DNA of 64,000 bases from Bacillota bacterium (GTDB lineage Bacteria > Bacillota > Clostridia > Lachnospirales > Anaerotignaceae), in assembly GCA_022791155.1 (NCBI GenBank), contig JAAVYN010000008.1, forward strand, positions 32,935 through 96,934. Direction: 5' to 3'. The notes beneath the pieces are model-generated. The model was not told the origin of the DNA. It did not search any database and was given only the letters and a program-made list of their open reading frames with translations. Shown one piece after another: positions 19,083 to 30,025 of this stretch (the stretch's first letter is position 1; every line of letters begins with the position of its first letter). Both the position numbers and the translations under genes were made by a program.

Positions 19083-19730
19083 CTATGACAACAGTTTGAC
19101 ACTGCGGCGGTTCATCTCGATTATGCCCTCATTTTTAAGGTTTTTGATCTCGCGCATCATGGCACTGCGGTCTGTGCATATGTAATCAGCCAATGCTGTG
19201 ACTGAAAATGGAAGCTCGAAAGAATTTTTGCCGTGGGCTGAAGCTGTCAAATTAAAATAGCACATGAGCTTTCCGCGTATTGTGCGCTGGCTTAAAACTT
19301 CAACACGCCCGCTCATGAGAAGCAGCTTTTCAGAAATCATTCTAAAAAGGTTGCGAACCAAAAGTGTGTGATGAAAGCATGCGTTTTGACAGCGTTTTGT
19401 TATATATTCATAGTCCAAAAAAAGCACTGAGCAGTCATTTTGGCACGCAACAAATATGCTGTCTTTTGAGCCACTGGAAAAAGCAAGTGTCTCGCCAAAA
19501 ATGTTCCCTTCTTCCAAAGTTTCAAGTATTGTCCGGTTTCCATCAAGATCTATGCGTATCATGAGCGCCCGGCCAGAACATATGATGCCAACACGCGAGG
19601 CTTCTTTTGAGCAATCACACACAATTTCACCATGTTTGAATGACTTTTCAGAACTTTCGAAGCATGCCAACATTTTTTCATATTCATCTGGAGTTATTCC
19701 GTCAAAAAGAGGACAGTTTGTTATGTTCAT
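19083..19730 (-). CDS. Crp/Fnr family transcription regulator
   Basis: The 215-residue protein has a cyclic-nucleotide-binding-type beta barrel (about residues 5-120, with GNIFGETLAF) and a C-terminal winged helix (about 140-210, with VTALADYICTDRSAMMREIKNL as recognition region). No N-terminal iron-sulfur cysteine cluster like that of Escherichia coli Fnr is seen, though several cysteines are scattered through the sensor domain. I chose the ATG at 19730 because AAAGGAG lies before it; longer upstream reading lacks domain content. It is divergent from a small NrdD-like gene, which suggests redox or anaerobic regulation. Confidence 0.88.
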   Translation of the reverse strand: MNITNCPLFDGITPDEYEKMLACFESSEKSFKHGEIVCDCSKEASRVGIICSGRALMIRIDLDGNRTILETLEEGNIFGETLAFSSGSKDSIFVACQNDCSVLFLDYEYITKRCQNACFHHTLLVRNLFRMISEKLLLMSGRVEVLSQRTIRGKLMCYFNLTASAHGKNSFELPFSVTALADYICTDRSAMMREIKNLKNEGIIEMNRRSVKLLS

Positions 19731-19743
19731 AATGTGCTCCTTT

Positions 19744-19757
19744 GTTGCAAATGCAAC
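19744..19757. promoter_or_regulatory. Palindrome in the Crp/Fnr intergenic region, candidate operator
   Basis: GTTGCA-AA-TGCAAC is a perfect inverted repeat. It lies between the regulator's promoter and its RBS, and is centred about 66 bases upstream of the predicted start site for the divergent gene (TATAAT at 19805). That is a position where Crp-type activators can work. The binding protein is inferred. Confidence 0.45.
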
Positions 19758-19775
19758 AGCAAATTTATTTGGTTT

Positions 19776-19804
19776 ATGATACCATATATACACTAAAAAG
19801 TAAA
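19776..19804 (-). promoter_or_regulatory. Promoter of the Crp/Fnr regulator gene
   Basis: On the reverse strand TTTACT (19804-19799) and TATCAT (19781-19776) are spaced by 17 bases. Confidence 0.5.
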
Positions 19805-19829
19805 TATAATTTTTGATGGAGGGATTTTT

Positions 19830-20102
19830 ATGATAGATGTTTTTGTCATGAATGGCGAGATAGATGAGGCTGAAAAAAGAGAATATATAAACTATGGAAA
19901 AAAGCAATATCCTCATAGAGAGATTGAATCGGTTGAAGTTATGCTTGATGGTGAATTTGTGGATTTGAAATATCATTTCAAAAGCGCGCCGCCATTTCAA
20001 AGAATACGCCGCATAACGGGCTATCTTGTTGGAACAACTGACAGATGGAATGATGCAAAAAAAGCAGAAGAAAAAGAAAGAGTCAAACACACAATTGCTT
20101 AA
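19830..20102 (+). CDS. Small stand-alone NrdD-like glycyl-radical-domain protein
   Basis: The 90-residue protein resembles only the extreme C-terminus of anaerobic ribonucleotide reductase NrdD. The block RRITGYLVGTTDRWNDAKKA (residues 60-79), then EERVKH-like ending, matches the glycyl-radical loop with Gly64-Tyr65. Upstream residues carry a beta-rich MIDVFVMNGEID opening. No catalytic barrel or zinc cysteines are present. It could be a spare radical domain analogous to YfiD/GrcA for pyruvate formate-lyase, or a regulatory remnant. GGAGGG precedes the ATG at 19830. A TATAAT without a clear -35 box at 19805 suggests activator dependence on the divergent Crp/Fnr protein. Confidence 0.6.
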   Translation: MIDVFVMNGEIDEAEKREYINYGKKQYPHREIESVEVMLDGEFVDLKYHFKSAPPFQRIRRITGYLVGTTDRWNDAKKAEEKERVKHTIA

Positions 20103-20357
20103 AACTCATTTTTTGTCAAATGTGAAAATTAGCCTTGAAAACTTTGCAATGTGGAAATTTGACTTTAGTTTGCACATATGAAAATGGTGACGTTTGTTTT
20201 TTATAAAATTTTTTGTGATTTGGGCAAATAGATTTTGAGTTTGTTGGGGTCAGCATTTTTGAAAGCATATGACGCAATTTTTTTGGGACACAATTGCAAC
20301 AAAAAAAGACAAATTAAATAAATATATAATAAATGTTAAGAAATTTTTTATGGCATT

Positions 20358-20386
20358 TTGAGCTGTAATTCGTTAAGCTATATATA
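20358..20386 (+). promoter_or_regulatory. Promoter of the small membrane protein gene
   Basis: TTGAGC at 20358 and TATATA at 20381 are spaced by 17 bases, 20-25 bases upstream of the AAGGGGG site. The gap 20103-20416 shows nothing else but AT-rich sequence. Confidence 0.45.
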
Positions 20387-20416
20387 GATAAAACCAACCA
20401 ACAAGGGGGTATATAT

Positions 20417-20740
20417 ATGGCTTTAGGAGTTATGGCTGTTTTTTTTGGTGTTTTGATGATAATTTCTTTTGTGGGCTTTTTGATGCTTTTGATAGTTACA
20501 AACGAGAAGCACACTAAAACTGTGATATTGCTGACCTCAATGATTGCTCTTTTCATAACATATATAAATGTGACATCAAGGCCGATGAACGATTATCGTG
20601 GTGCAATTTTGTCATATGCTGTGGGGGTTCTTCCACTGACAGCGCTTGTTTTGAAATTTGGCTTGGGAAAATATGACGCAGTTTCAAAAGCTTTGATTGG
20701 AATGGCCATAGTTGCGGGAATGATAATGGTTGTTATATGA
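20417..20740 (+). CDS. Small hydrophobic membrane protein, unknown function
   Basis: The 107-residue protein has about four membrane spans: residues 5-28, 35-52, 65-82 and 88-107. A short charged loop, TNEKHTKT, lies between the first two. I recognise no family. An AAGGGGG site precedes the ATG by seven bases and a promoter lies upstream, so it is very likely translated. It stands alone before the long rpoB leader. Confidence 0.65.
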   Translation: MALGVMAVFFGVLMIISFVGFLMLLIVTNEKHTKTVILLTSMIALFITYINVTSRPMNDYRGAILSYAVGVLPLTALVLKFGLGKYDAVSKALIGMAIVAGMIMVVI

Positions 20741-20863
20741 AAACTGATGTTTTTGATGACAGAATTGAAAATGGAAAAACGAGAAGCAAGACAACTTTGA
20801 CGGCGAGAAATATTTTTGAATTCACAAAAGAAGTGGTTTTGATTTAAATATAAATAAAAAGCC

Positions 20864-20892
20864 TTGACAACAAGACATGGCTTTGATAAGAT
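20864..20892 (+). promoter_or_regulatory. Promoter of rpoB-rpoC
   Basis: TTGACA at 20864 and TAAGAT at 20887 are spaced by 17 bases. It would give an untranslated leader of about 430 bases before rpoB. Confidence 0.65.
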
Positions 20893-21331
20893 GATAAGAA
20901 CTCACCTAATGTTTAGAAGTATGTTAATTTCATGATTGTATTGTGCTGAAACCTTTATATTTGGAAATTTCAACAGCAGCATTAAGTTTTTGGGCATGTG
21001 AATTGGGTTGTGTTTTCCGGCATTGAACAAAAATATGTCCGGCCTTCAATTTATTCTATGCGGGTATTATACCATAGGCGTTTTAAGATTACAATACAAT
21101 AATTTTGCTTTTAATATAAAAGTGGTGATTTTAACTGAAGTTGTTCAAAAAAAGTATGGTTTTATTGTCTAATATTGTTATAAAATATATTGAAAATTAG
21201 AATTTCTTTGAATTTTGTGGCTTTTGCACCGCGGCTGATCAAAGGCAGCGCGTGCAAAGGTCTATGTTCGTTTTGGGAAATTCTATATTTTATGTTTGCG
21301 CACTACAAATAAATCGAGGAGTGACGAGGCC
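20893..21331 (+). other. Long rpoB leader region
   Basis: About 440 bases without a gene lie between the rpoB promoter and start. A GC-rich imperfect hairpin joins 21227-21241 (TTTGCACCGCGGCTG) with 21250-21262 (CAGCGCGTGCAAA), some 70 bases before the start codon. It has no T run and so is not a simple terminator. In many bacteria this space would hold rplJ-rplL. Confidence 0.45.
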
Positions 21332-24300
21332 ATGGAAAAAAACAGGATTCACTCTGTCAAGCAAGGTGACGGAGTAAGAAAGAGTTATTCAAGAATCAAC
21401 GAGGTTCTTGATATGCCAAATCTGATTGAAGTTCAAAAAGTGAGTTACGACTGGTTTTTGAAGGAGGGACTTAAAGAAGCATTTGAAGATATTTCCCCAA
21501 TCACTGATTTCAGCGGCAACCTTGTGCTTGAGTTTACGGATTTTTCTTTGGACAGCGAGCCCAAATATTCCATTGAGGAATGCAAAGAAAGGGACGCAAC
21601 ATACGCCGCACCTTTGAAAATTAAAGCAAGGCTTAACAACAGAGAGCTTGATGAAATAAAGGAACAGGAATTGTTCATGGGCGATTTTCCCCTCATGACG
21701 GACACGGGAACGTTTGTTATAAACGGCGCTGAGCGTGTCATTGTAAGCCAGCTTGTCAGATCCCCTGGGATATACTATGCTTCAGAATTTGACAAGGTTG
21801 GGAAAAAACTTCTTTCTGCAACTGTCATACCAAACAGGGGCGCATGGCTTGAATATGAAACAGACTCCAACGACATTTTTTATGTGCGCGTTGACAGAAC
21901 AAGGAAGGTTCCCGTGACTGTGCTTATACGTGCTTTGGGCTTTGGAACGGACAATGAAATAATACAGATGTTTGGCGAGGAGCCCAAAATTGTGGCAACC
22001 ATTGCCAAAGATCCAAGCAAGTCATATGAAGAAGGTCTTGTGGAAATATACAAAAAACTCCGCCCTGGTGAACCGCCCACAGTTGAAAGTTCTGAAACGC
22101 TTTTGCGCGGCATGTTTTTTGACCCCAAAAGATATGATTTGGCAAAAGTTGGGCGCTATAAATTCAACAAAAAATTATCTCTTGCAAACAGGATTAATGG
22201 TGCAATTCTTTCAGAAAATGTTGTTGATCCGCTCACAGGTGAAGTTGTGGCCGAAAAAGGAGAACACCTTACTGCTGAAAAATGTGACACAATTCAAAAC
22301 AGCGGCGTTGGATATGTCATGATTGAAACTGAAGAAGAAAGGGCTTTCAAAGTTCTCACAAACCAAATGGTTTCAATTGAACCTTATATATCTGAATTTG
22401 GCCTCACGGCTGCCGATGTCAATATAAAAGAAAAGGTATATTTTTCAGAACTCAAGAAGATACTTGATGAGTTTGCAACAGCTGAAGAAGTTAAAATTGC
22501 TGTGAAGGAACGCCACAGCCTCCTCATACCAAAGCATATAACCATACAGGATATTATGGCTTCTATAAACTATGTTATGCAGTTAGATTATGGATATGGC
22601 AATGTGGATGACATTGACCACCTCGGAAACCGCCGCATTCGCTGTGTTGGCGAGCTTCTTCAAAACCAGTTCAGAATTGGCCTTTCAAGAATGGAAAGAG
22701 TTGTGCGTGAAAGAATGACAATTCAGGATCTTGCTGACGTGACTCCTCAGGGACTCATAAATGTGCGCCCTGTGACGGCGGCAATCAAAGAATTTTTTGG
22801 AAGTTCACAGCTTTCGCAGTTTATGGATCAAAACAACCCGCTTTCGGAGCTCACCCACAAACGCCGTTTGTCAGCGCTTGGGCCAGGGGGCCTTTCAAGA
22901 GAAAGAGCGGGATTTGAAGTTCGAGACGTTCACCATTCGCACTATGGAAGAATGTGCCCAATTGAAACACCTGAAGGCCCTAACATCGGTCTTATCAACT
23001 CGCTTGCAACATTTGCGCGCATAAATGAATATGGCTTCATCGAAGCACCATACAGAAAGATAGACAAATCTGGTGACGAGCCAAGAGTTACAGATGAATA
23101 TATATATGTGACAGCAGATGAAGAAGAAAACTATATGGTGGCACAGGCAAATGAACCGCTTACGCCTGATGGCCATTTTGTGAACAGAAAGGTTTCAGGG
23201 CGTTATCGTGAAGACATAATTGAGGTTGACAGAAACGAAATTCATCTCATGGACGTAAGCCCAAAACAGATGGTTTCTGTGGCCACAGCGCTCATACCAT
23301 TCCTTGAAAATGACGATGCCAACAGGGCGCTCATGGGCTCCAACATGCAGCGTCAGGCTGTGCCGCTTCTGGTGACAGATTCACCAATTGTTGGCACAGG
23401 CATGGAATATAAAGCGGCAAAAGACTCTGGAATTTGCGTTATAGCAAAGCATGACGGCGTTGTTGAGCGCGTTTCGGCCAATCAAATTGTTGTTAAAGCC
23501 GACAGCGGTGAAAGAGATGTTCACAAACTCATTAAATATCAAAGAAGCAACCAAAGCACATGCCTGAACCAAAGGCCAATCATTTCAGTTGGCGACAGAG
23601 TGCGCGCCGGACAGATTATAGCCGACGGCGCTTCAACATCAAACGGCGAGCTTGCATTGGGCAAAAATCCTCTTATAGGATTCATGACATGGGAGGGCTA
23701 TAACTATGAAGACGCCGTTCTTTTGAGTGAAAAGCTTGTTCAGGAAGATGTTTACACATCTGTTCACATTGATGAATATGAAGCAGAAGCGCGTGACACG
23801 AAACTGGGGCCGGAAGAAATCACACGTGACATTCCAAACGTTGGCGACGACGCGCTGAAAGACCTTGATGAGAGAGGAATCATAAGGATAGGCGCTGAAG
23901 TGCGCCCCAATGACATACTTGTTGGAAAAGTTACGCCAAAGGGAGAAACAGAGCTCACAGCAGAAGAAAGACTGCTTCGTGCCATATTTGGAGAAAAGGC
24001 GCGCGAGGTGCGCGACACATCACTTAGGGTGCCTCATGGCGCAACAGGAATCATTGTAGATGTTAAAATATACACAAGGGAAAACGGCGATGACATAGGC
24101 CCAGGCGTGAACCAGCTTGTGCGCGTGTATATCGCCCAGAAAAGAAAAATATCCGTTGGTGACAAAATGGCCGGCCGCCATGGCAACAAAGGTGTTGTTT
24201 CGCGCGTTTTGCCGGTTGAAGACATGCCGTTCCTTCCAAACGGAAGACCTTTGGACATTGTCCTCAATCCTTTGGGAATTCCTTCCCGTATGAACATAGG

Positions 24301-25210
24301 ACAGGTTTTGGAAACTCACTTGAGCCTTGCCGCCAATGTTCTTGGCTGGAAGGTTGCAACGCCAGTTTTTGACGGCGCAGATGAAATTGACATTATGGAC
24401 ACGCTTGAAATGGCAAATGACTATGTCAACACCGATTGGGAAGAATTTTCCAAAAAATGGAAACCACTTCTTGAAGGCGATATATATGACGAACTGTATG
24501 AAAACAGAGATCACCGTGACGCATGGAAGGGTGTCAAACTCAGCCGCGACGGAAAAGTTGAGCTTCGCGACGGAAGAAGCGGCGAACTTTTTGACAACAG
24601 AGTTACAGTTGGATTTATGCACTATCTTAAACTGCATCACCTTGTTGACGACAAAATCCATGCGCGTTCGACAGGCCCTTATTCACTTGTCACACAGCAG
24701 CCTTTGGGCGGAAAAGCACAGTTTGGCGGACAGCGCTTTGGTGAAATGGAGGTTTGGGCGCTTGAGGCATATGGTGCGGCATACACACTTCAGGAGATAC
24801 TCACAGTTAAAAGTGATGACATTGTTGGGCGTGTCAAAACATATGAATCCATTGTGAAGGGCGAGAACATACCTGAGCCGGGTGTTCCCGAAAGCTTTAA
24901 GGTGCTTTTGAAGGAGCTTCAGTCTTTGGGCCTTGACATAAGGGTTCTTCGTGAGGACAAAACAGAAGTTGAAATCAAAGAATCAATTGATGATGTTGAT
25001 GATTTGAGCGTCACTATAGATGGTTTTGAAATGGATGATGATGGTGTGAGAAAACCATTGCCATATGCATCTCATGAGGAGACTGTTGAAGATCCTTTGG
25101 AGCTTTTGTTTGGCGGCGATTTGGCAGGCGACAACGGCGATGCAGATGATGACTATATATTAGATGATGACATGCTTGACGTTGATGACGATTTTGATGA
25201 CGAGGATTGA
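21332..25210 (+). CDS. rpoB: DNA-directed RNA polymerase subunit beta
   Basis: RpoB forms half of the RNA polymerase active-site cleft. The 1292-residue protein shows the rifampicin-binding region ([20 protein letters not shown] followed by [11 protein letters not shown]), [17 protein letters not shown], the [15 protein letters not shown] catalytic segment and [19 protein letters not shown]. The C-terminus ends in a long acidic tail rich in Asp after [10 protein letters not shown] chose ATG 21332 as the start; a TTG 12 codons upstream is in frame but lacks a good RBS. The rifampicin-contact residues look wild type. rpoC follows after 18 bases. Confidence 0.98.
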   Translation: MEKNRIHSVKQGDGVRKSYSRINEVLDMPNLIEVQKVSYDWFLKEGLKEAFEDISPITDFSGNLVLEFTDFSLDSEPKYSIEECKERDATYAAPLKIKARLNNRELDEIKEQELFMGDFPLMTDTGTFVINGAERVIVSQLVRSPGIYYASEFDKVGKKLLSATVIPNRGAWLEYETDSNDIFYVRVDRTRKVPVTVLIRALGFGTDNEIIQMFGEEPKIVATIAKDPSKSYEEGLVEIYKKLRPGEPPTVESSETLLRGMFFDPKRYDLAKVGRYKFNKKLSLANRINGAILSENVVDPLTGEVVAEKGEHLTAEKCDTIQNSGVGYVMIETEEERAFKVLTNQMVSIEPYISEFGLTAADVNIKEKVYFSELKKILDEFATAEEVKIAVKERHSLLIPKHITIQDIMASINYVMQLDYGYGNVDDIDHLGNRRIRCVGELLQNQFRIGLSRMERVVRERMTIQDLADVTPQGLINVRPVTAAIKEFFGSSQLSQFMDQNNPLSELTHKRRLSALGPGGLSRERAGFEVRDVHHSHYGRMCPIETPEGPNIGLINSLATFARINEYGFIEAPYRKIDKSGDEPRVTDEYIYVTADEEENYMVAQANEPLTPDGHFVNRKVSGRYREDIIEVDRNEIHLMDVSPKQMVSVATALIPFLENDDANRALMGSNMQRQAVPLLVTDSPIVGTGMEYKAAKDSGICVIAKHDGVVERVSANQIVVKADSGERDVHKLIKYQRSNQSTCLNQRPIISVGDRVRAGQIIADGASTSNGELALGKNPLIGFMTWEGYNYEDAVLLSEKLVQEDVYTSVHIDEYEAEARDTKLGPEEITRDIPNVGDDALKDLDERGIIRIGAEVRPNDILVGKVTPKGETELTAEERLLRAIFGEKAREVRDTSLRVPHGATGIIVDVKIYTRENGDDIGPGVNQLVRVYIAQKRKISVGDKMAGRHGNKGVVSRVLPVEDMPFLPNGRPLDIVLNPLGIPSRMNIGQVLETHLSLAANVLGWKVATPVFDGADEIDIMDTLEMANDYVNTDWEEFSKKWKPLLEGDIYDELYENRDHRDAWKGVKLSRDGKVELRDGRSGELFDNRVTVGFMHYLKLHHLVDDKIHARSTGPYSLVTQQPLGGKAQFGGQRFGEMEVWALEAYGAAYTLQEILTVKSDDIVGRVKTYESIVKGENIPEPGVPESFKVLLKELQSLGLDIRVLREDKTEVEIKESIDDVDDLSVTIDGFEMDDDGVRKPLPYASHEETVEDPLELLFGGDLAGDNGDADDDYILDDDMLDVDDDFDDED

Positions 25211-25228
25211 TAAGGGGGAAGTTATTAT

Positions 25229-28200
25229 ATGGCAGCTCAAGAACAGGGTATAGTTTTTGATTCAATTAAAATTGGCCTGGCGTCTCCTGAGAAAATTCGC
25301 GAGTGGTCACGAGGGGAAGTTAAAAAACCGGAAACAATCAACTATAGAACGCTGAAGCCGGAACGTGACGGCCTTTTCTGCGAAAGAATTTTCGGCCCCA
25401 GCAAGGATTGGGAATGTCACTGCGGAAAGTATAAAAGAATACGTTATAAAGGAATTGTGTGCGACAGATGCGGCGTTGAAGTCACAAAAAGCAAGGTGCG
25501 CCGTGAGAGAATGGGGCATATTGAACTGGCATGTCCTGTTTCCCACATATGGTATTTCAAAGGCATTCCGTCAAGAATGGGACTCATACTTTCGTTGAGC
25601 CCACGGGCTTTGGAAAAGGTTCTCTATTTTGCAAGCTATATTGTGCTTGACAGAGGCGACACATCATTGCAATATAAACAGCTTTTGACTGAAAAAGAAT
25701 ATAGAGACGCATATGACAAGTTTGGGAACACATTCAAAGTTGGCATGGGCGCAGAGGCCATAAAACGCCTTCTTCAGGACATTGATCTTGACAAAGAAAG
25801 CGTTGAGCTTAAAAAGCAGCTTGTTGACACAACTGGGCAAAAGAGAATCCGCATCATCAAAAGGCTTGAAGTGATTGAAAGCTTCAAAATGTCAAACAAC
25901 AAGCCCGAATGGATGATACTTGACGCCATACCAGTTATACCGCCTGAAATAAGGCCAATGGTTCAGCTTGACGGCGGCCGTTTTGCCACAAGCGATTTGA
26001 ATGACCTATACAGAAGGGTTATCAACAGGAACAACCGTCTTAAAAGGCTTTTGGACTTGGGAGCGCCTGACATAATTGTGAGAAATGAAAAGAGAATGCT
26101 TCAAGAGGCCGTTGACGCACTCATTGACAACGGCCGCCGTGGCCGCCCTGTTACGGGCCCAGGAAACAGAGCGCTCAAGTCGCTTTCTGACATGCTGAAG
26201 GGCAAGCAGGGGCGTTTCCGTCAAAATCTCCTTGGCAAGCGCGTTGACTATTCCGGGCGAAGTGTTATTGTTGTGGGGCCAGAGCTTAAAATATATCAAT
26301 GCGGGCTCCCAAAAGAAATGGCAATTGAACTTTTTAAGCCGTTTGTGATGAAAAAGCTGGTTGAGGCCGGGCTGGCACACAACATAAAGTCGGCCAAAAG
26401 AATGGTTGAAAGGCTTCAAACTGAAGTTTGGGATGTTTTGGAGCAGGTCATAACAGAACACCCTGTCATGCTTAACCGTGCGCCGACACTTCATAGGCTT
26501 GGAATTCAGGCGTTTGAGCCAAAACTGGTTGAAGGCCGCGCAATTAAGCTTCACCCGCTTGTGTGCACAGCCTACAACGCCGACTTCGACGGCGACCAAA
26601 TGGCTGTCCATGTTCCGTTAAGTGTTGAGGCACAGGCTGAATGCCGCTTCCTTCTTCTTTCGCCAAACAACCTTCTCAAGCCTTCGGATGGCGCGCCTGT
26701 CACAGTTCCATCGCAAGACATGATTCTTGGCATGTATTATCTCACAATTGAGAAAGAAGACCAAAAGGGCGAGGGAAAAGTTTTCAAAGATGAACTTGAA
26801 GCCATGCTTGCCTATGACAACAATGAAATCACGCTTCATGCCAAAATCAAGGTCAGACGTACACTTGAGTTTGGCGGCGTTAAGGAATCAAGAATTGTGG
26901 ACACAACTGTTGGCCGAATTATATTCAATGAGGCCATTCCGCAAAACCTTGGATATATTGACAGAAACAATGATGACGAAAAATTTAGATATGAAATAGA
27001 CTTCCTTGTGGACAAAAAAGCTATAGGAAAAATCATAAACCGCTGCATAAACAACTGTGGCTCAACCAAAACTGCTGAAGTGCTTGACAAAATAAAGGCT
27101 TTGGGCTTCAAATATTCAACAAGGGGCGCGCTGACAGTTTCGGTTTCGGACATGGAAATTCCGGCCACAAAACAGACTCATTTGCATGAGGCCGAGGCTT
27201 CTGTTGAAGTCATAACCAAAAAGTTCAGGCGCGGACTCATGACAGATGAGGAACGCCACAACAAAGTTATTGAAGCGTGGAACAGCGCCAATGACAAAAT
27301 CACGGTTGACCTTTTCAATGGCCTTGGAAAATATAACAATATATTCATGATGGCCAATTCAGGAGCCCGTGGTTCCAACAGCCAGATCAAGCAGCTTGCC
27401 GGCATGCGCGGACTCATGGCCAATCCATCTGGCGGCATTATAGAGCTTCCAATAAAATCCAACTTCCGTGAGGGTCTTTCTGTTCTTGAATATTTTATAT
27501 CAGCTCACGGCGCAAGAAAGGGACTCACTGACACTGCTTTGAGAACGGCCGACTCGGGCTATCTCACAAGAAGGCTTGTTGACGTTTCACAGGATATTAT
27601 AATACGCGAGTGGGACTGCTCAGGTGACGGCAAGGAAGTTCCGGGGCTTTGGGTTTCGGCATTCCTTGATGGAAATGAGGTCATTGAAAGCCTTCAGGAC
27701 AGAATTCGCGGCCGTTGGAGCGTTGAAAACATTGTGGATCCAAACACAGGGAATGTCATCGTTCCAGCGGACACAAGAATTTCAAACGATCAGGCGGAAG
27801 CAGTTGAAAAAGCAGGGATAACAAAAGTTCTCATCAGAACAGTGCTCACATGCCGCTCCACAATCGGAATATGTGCCAAATGCTATGGCGCAAACATGGC
27901 AAGCGGGCGTTCTGTGAGAATTGGCGAATCTGTAGGCATAATAGCGGCTCAGTCAATTGGCGAGCCAGGAACACAGCTCACAATGCGTACATTCCACACA
28001 GGCGGCATTGCCGGAGACGACATCACACAAGGTCTTCCGCGTGTTGAGGAGCTTTTTGAGGCAAGAAAACCAAAGGGCCTTGCGATTATATCCGAGTTTG
28101 GCGGAACTGTCAAACTCAACGAAACAAAGAAGAAAAGAGAAGTCACAATCACAAACAATGAGACTGGAGAAGCCAAAGACTATCTCATACCATATGGTTC

Positions 28201-28801
28201 CAGAATAAAAGTTTATGACGGCGATGTCATAGGCGCGGGTGATGAAATCACTGAAGGAAGTGTCAACCCACATGACATATTGAAGATTAAAGGACTGAGA
28301 GGTGTTCAGGACTATATGATTCAGGAGGTTCAAAGGGTTTATCGTCTTCAGGGTGTTGAAATAAACGACAAGCACATTGAAGTCATTGTGCGCCAAATGC
28401 TCAAGAGAGTCAAAATTGAGGAAAATGGAGACACCGACTTTCTTCCGGGAAGCCTTGTTGACTGGCTCACATTTGAAAACACGAATGCTGAAATGGAAGA
28501 AAGCGGGCTTGAACCAGCAAAAGGAACAAGGGTTCTTCTTGGAATCACAAAAGCTTCTCTTGCCACAGACTCATTCCTTTCAGCAGCATCGTTCCAAGAA
28601 ACAACAAGAGTTCTCACAGAAGCGGCCATCAAAGGAAAGATTGATCCGCTCATCGGCTTGAAGGAAAACGTAATAATAGGAAAGCTGATACCGGCGGGAA
28701 CAGGAATGACAAGATACCGCGGCATTGAGGTTGTTGAGGCAAACAGTGTTTCCGAAAAAGATGACATTGCAGTTGGCATGCATGAATTTGCTGAAATGTG
28801 A
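25229..28801 (+). CDS. rpoC: DNA-directed RNA polymerase subunit beta-prime
   Basis: RpoC carries the catalytic magnesium site. The 1190-residue protein shows the N-terminal zinc ribbon ([20 protein letters not shown]), the [12 protein letters not shown] motif with the three catalytic aspartates, the bridge-helix and trigger-loop region ([10 protein letters not shown]), and the second zinc site ([13 protein letters not shown]). AAGGGGG precedes the ATG. A terminator follows. The usual downstream rpsL-rpsG-fusA genes are absent; the next gene is unrelated. Confidence 0.98.
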   Translation: MAAQEQGIVFDSIKIGLASPEKIREWSRGEVKKPETINYRTLKPERDGLFCERIFGPSKDWECHCGKYKRIRYKGIVCDRCGVEVTKSKVRRERMGHIELACPVSHIWYFKGIPSRMGLILSLSPRALEKVLYFASYIVLDRGDTSLQYKQLLTEKEYRDAYDKFGNTFKVGMGAEAIKRLLQDIDLDKESVELKKQLVDTTGQKRIRIIKRLEVIESFKMSNNKPEWMILDAIPVIPPEIRPMVQLDGGRFATSDLNDLYRRVINRNNRLKRLLDLGAPDIIVRNEKRMLQEAVDALIDNGRRGRPVTGPGNRALKSLSDMLKGKQGRFRQNLLGKRVDYSGRSVIVVGPELKIYQCGLPKEMAIELFKPFVMKKLVEAGLAHNIKSAKRMVERLQTEVWDVLEQVITEHPVMLNRAPTLHRLGIQAFEPKLVEGRAIKLHPLVCTAYNADFDGDQMAVHVPLSVEAQAECRFLLLSPNNLLKPSDGAPVTVPSQDMILGMYYLTIEKEDQKGEGKVFKDELEAMLAYDNNEITLHAKIKVRRTLEFGGVKESRIVDTTVGRIIFNEAIPQNLGYIDRNNDDEKFRYEIDFLVDKKAIGKIINRCINNCGSTKTAEVLDKIKALGFKYSTRGALTVSVSDMEIPATKQTHLHEAEASVEVITKKFRRGLMTDEERHNKVIEAWNSANDKITVDLFNGLGKYNNIFMMANSGARGSNSQIKQLAGMRGLMANPSGGIIELPIKSNFREGLSVLEYFISAHGARKGLTDTALRTADSGYLTRRLVDVSQDIIIREWDCSGDGKEVPGLWVSAFLDGNEVIESLQDRIRGRWSVENIVDPNTGNVIVPADTRISNDQAEAVEKAGITKVLIRTVLTCRSTIGICAKCYGANMASGRSVRIGESVGIIAAQSIGEPGTQLTMRTFHTGGIAGDDITQGLPRVEELFEARKPKGLAIISEFGGTVKLNETKKKREVTITNNETGEAKDYLIPYGSRIKVYDGDVIGAGDEITEGSVNPHDILKIKGLRGVQDYMIQEVQRVYRLQGVEINDKHIEVIVRQMLKRVKIEENGDTDFLPGSLVDWLTFENTNAEMEESGLEPAKGTRVLLGITKASLATDSFLSAASFQETTRVLTEAAIKGKIDPLIGLKENVIIGKLIPAGTGMTRYRGIEVVEANSVSEKDDIAVGMHEFAEM

Positions 28802-28856
28802 CATGATTCCAAAACTATATTGGTTTTGGAATGAACAAAAATTAAATTAATAACAT

Positions 28857-28906
28857 ATCCCGTTTGTTCAGGCTTTTGAAACTGCTTTTGACAAACGGGA
28901 TTTTTG
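28857..28906 (+). terminator. Terminator of rpoB-rpoC
   Basis: An 11-pair stem (28857-28867 with 28891-28901) around a 23-base loop is followed by five Ts. A smaller perfect hairpin at 28806-28832 just after the stop has no T run. The 326-base gap to the next gene holds no other feature. Confidence 0.8.
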
Positions 28907-29127
28907 TATGCTGAAAGCTTCGAAAATGTTTTTTTGTATTTATGAACAAATGAAACGTATGTTTGGGCAAACCAATGGCAAAACATGAAATTGATGATTT
29001 TTGGCCGAGATTTGATTTATATTATTTAAGTTATTTGGGACAATTTCATTTCCAATTGTATAAAACAGCCAATTTATGTTAATTATATTCAAAACAATAT
29101 TTGTTTTGAGACTGGAGGCAATAAAAT

Positions 29128-29718
29128 ATGGCTGTTAACATTAAAGCATTGGCCGTTGTGGCATTGACAATAACTTCTGGAATGCTTGGCTGTGGAGCCG
29201 GTTATATATACACAGTGAACAAGTTCAAAACAGACCCTGACATTAACGAAAGGAGTGTAGGTGACAATGCTGAAATAACAGAGCAGCAAGAAGCACTCAC
29301 TGTTGGACAGCAAGAAGAAAAAATAACGCCGTCAACCAAAATGGTGTATAGATATAATTTTGCTGATGACAGGGTCACAGAAGAAGTTGAAGAAGAACCG
29401 TCATACTATCTCATTGATTTGACGCTGTCAGACTTGCTTAAATATTATTCAACATGGGACATTGTGAGCTTTTCATCCAAAGAAGTTGTTATGGAAAAGA
29501 CAGTGTATGGCCCAAGTATGCAGAGATATGTTGTTGGTGAGAAAGATGGATATATAGCAGTTTATTTTGAAAAGGAGCAAAATGGAGTGAATTTGAAAGA
29601 AGTCACGTCAATCCCTGTTGACGGGCTTAATGAGGAAGAAAGAATGAGACTTATGCAGGGAGTTAAAGTGATTGGAAAAGAGGCGTTGGCAAGAACTCTG
29701 GAGGATTATGGAAGCTAA
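29128..29718 (+). CDS. BofC-like exported protein
   Basis: The 196-residue protein has an N-terminal hydrophobic segment (residues 6-30, ending in GAGYIYTV), so it is exported or membrane anchored. The C-terminal part, from YRYNFADDRVTEEVEEEP through GIKV-like VKVIGKEALARTLEDYGS, resembles the BofC C-terminal domain. In Bacillus, BofC is made in the forespore and restrains a signalling protease for sigma-K activation. Sequence similarity is modest, so BofC function is tentative. A TGGAGGC site lies 12 bases before the ATG. It is monocistronic. Confidence 0.6.
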   Translation: MAVNIKALAVVALTITSGMLGCGAGYIYTVNKFKTDPDINERSVGDNAEITEQQEALTVGQQEEKITPSTKMVYRYNFADDRVTEEVEEEPSYYLIDLTLSDLLKYYSTWDIVSFSSKEVVMEKTVYGPSMQRYVVGEKDGYIAVYFEKEQNGVNLKEVTSIPVDGLNEEERMRLMQGVKVIGKEALARTLEDYGS

Positions 29719-29868
29719 GCTATGCACCAAAATGCTTTTTGGCTTGAAAAAAATGGCGTGGAAGATGAGGAAATTTTTTCATATGCAGCCCCAATTGTAC
29801 GGGCGCATTTGTCAGACAGTATCTCTTTCATTGCATTGATTTTTGCAAATGAAATTTCGGCGTTCAAC

Positions 29869-29901
29869 AAAAAAGGCTGTGCAGGGGATAACTGCACAGC
29901 C
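29869..29901 (-). terminator. Terminator of the PilZ/HD-GYP operon
   Basis: A perfect ten-pair stem (29875-29884 with 29892-29901) is followed on the reverse strand by six Ts. It lies about 125 bases after the HD-GYP stop. The gap 29719-30025 holds no convincing gene. Confidence 0.8.
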
Positions 29902-30025
29902 AGTGTTATATATAGGCATTTCATTCGTTGTGATTGCATATTTAGGTCTGTGTTGTTTCAAAAAAGATAGCTGTTTTGAACGTCGCAGTTGTACACGTCA
30001 AATGGAAAAAAACTGGTGAGGCACA

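Noticed and set aside
19731..20090. N-terminal extension of the Crp/Fnr frame
   Set aside because: The extension overlaps the divergent small gene and both promoters, has no domain, and a good RBS precedes the ATG at 19730.
20405..20409. Five G followed by TAT before the small membrane gene
   Set aside because: It is the Shine-Dalgarno site.
29722..29970. Small open frame after the BofC-like gene
   Set aside because: It runs through the reverse-strand terminator hairpin, and no RBS or family is visible.
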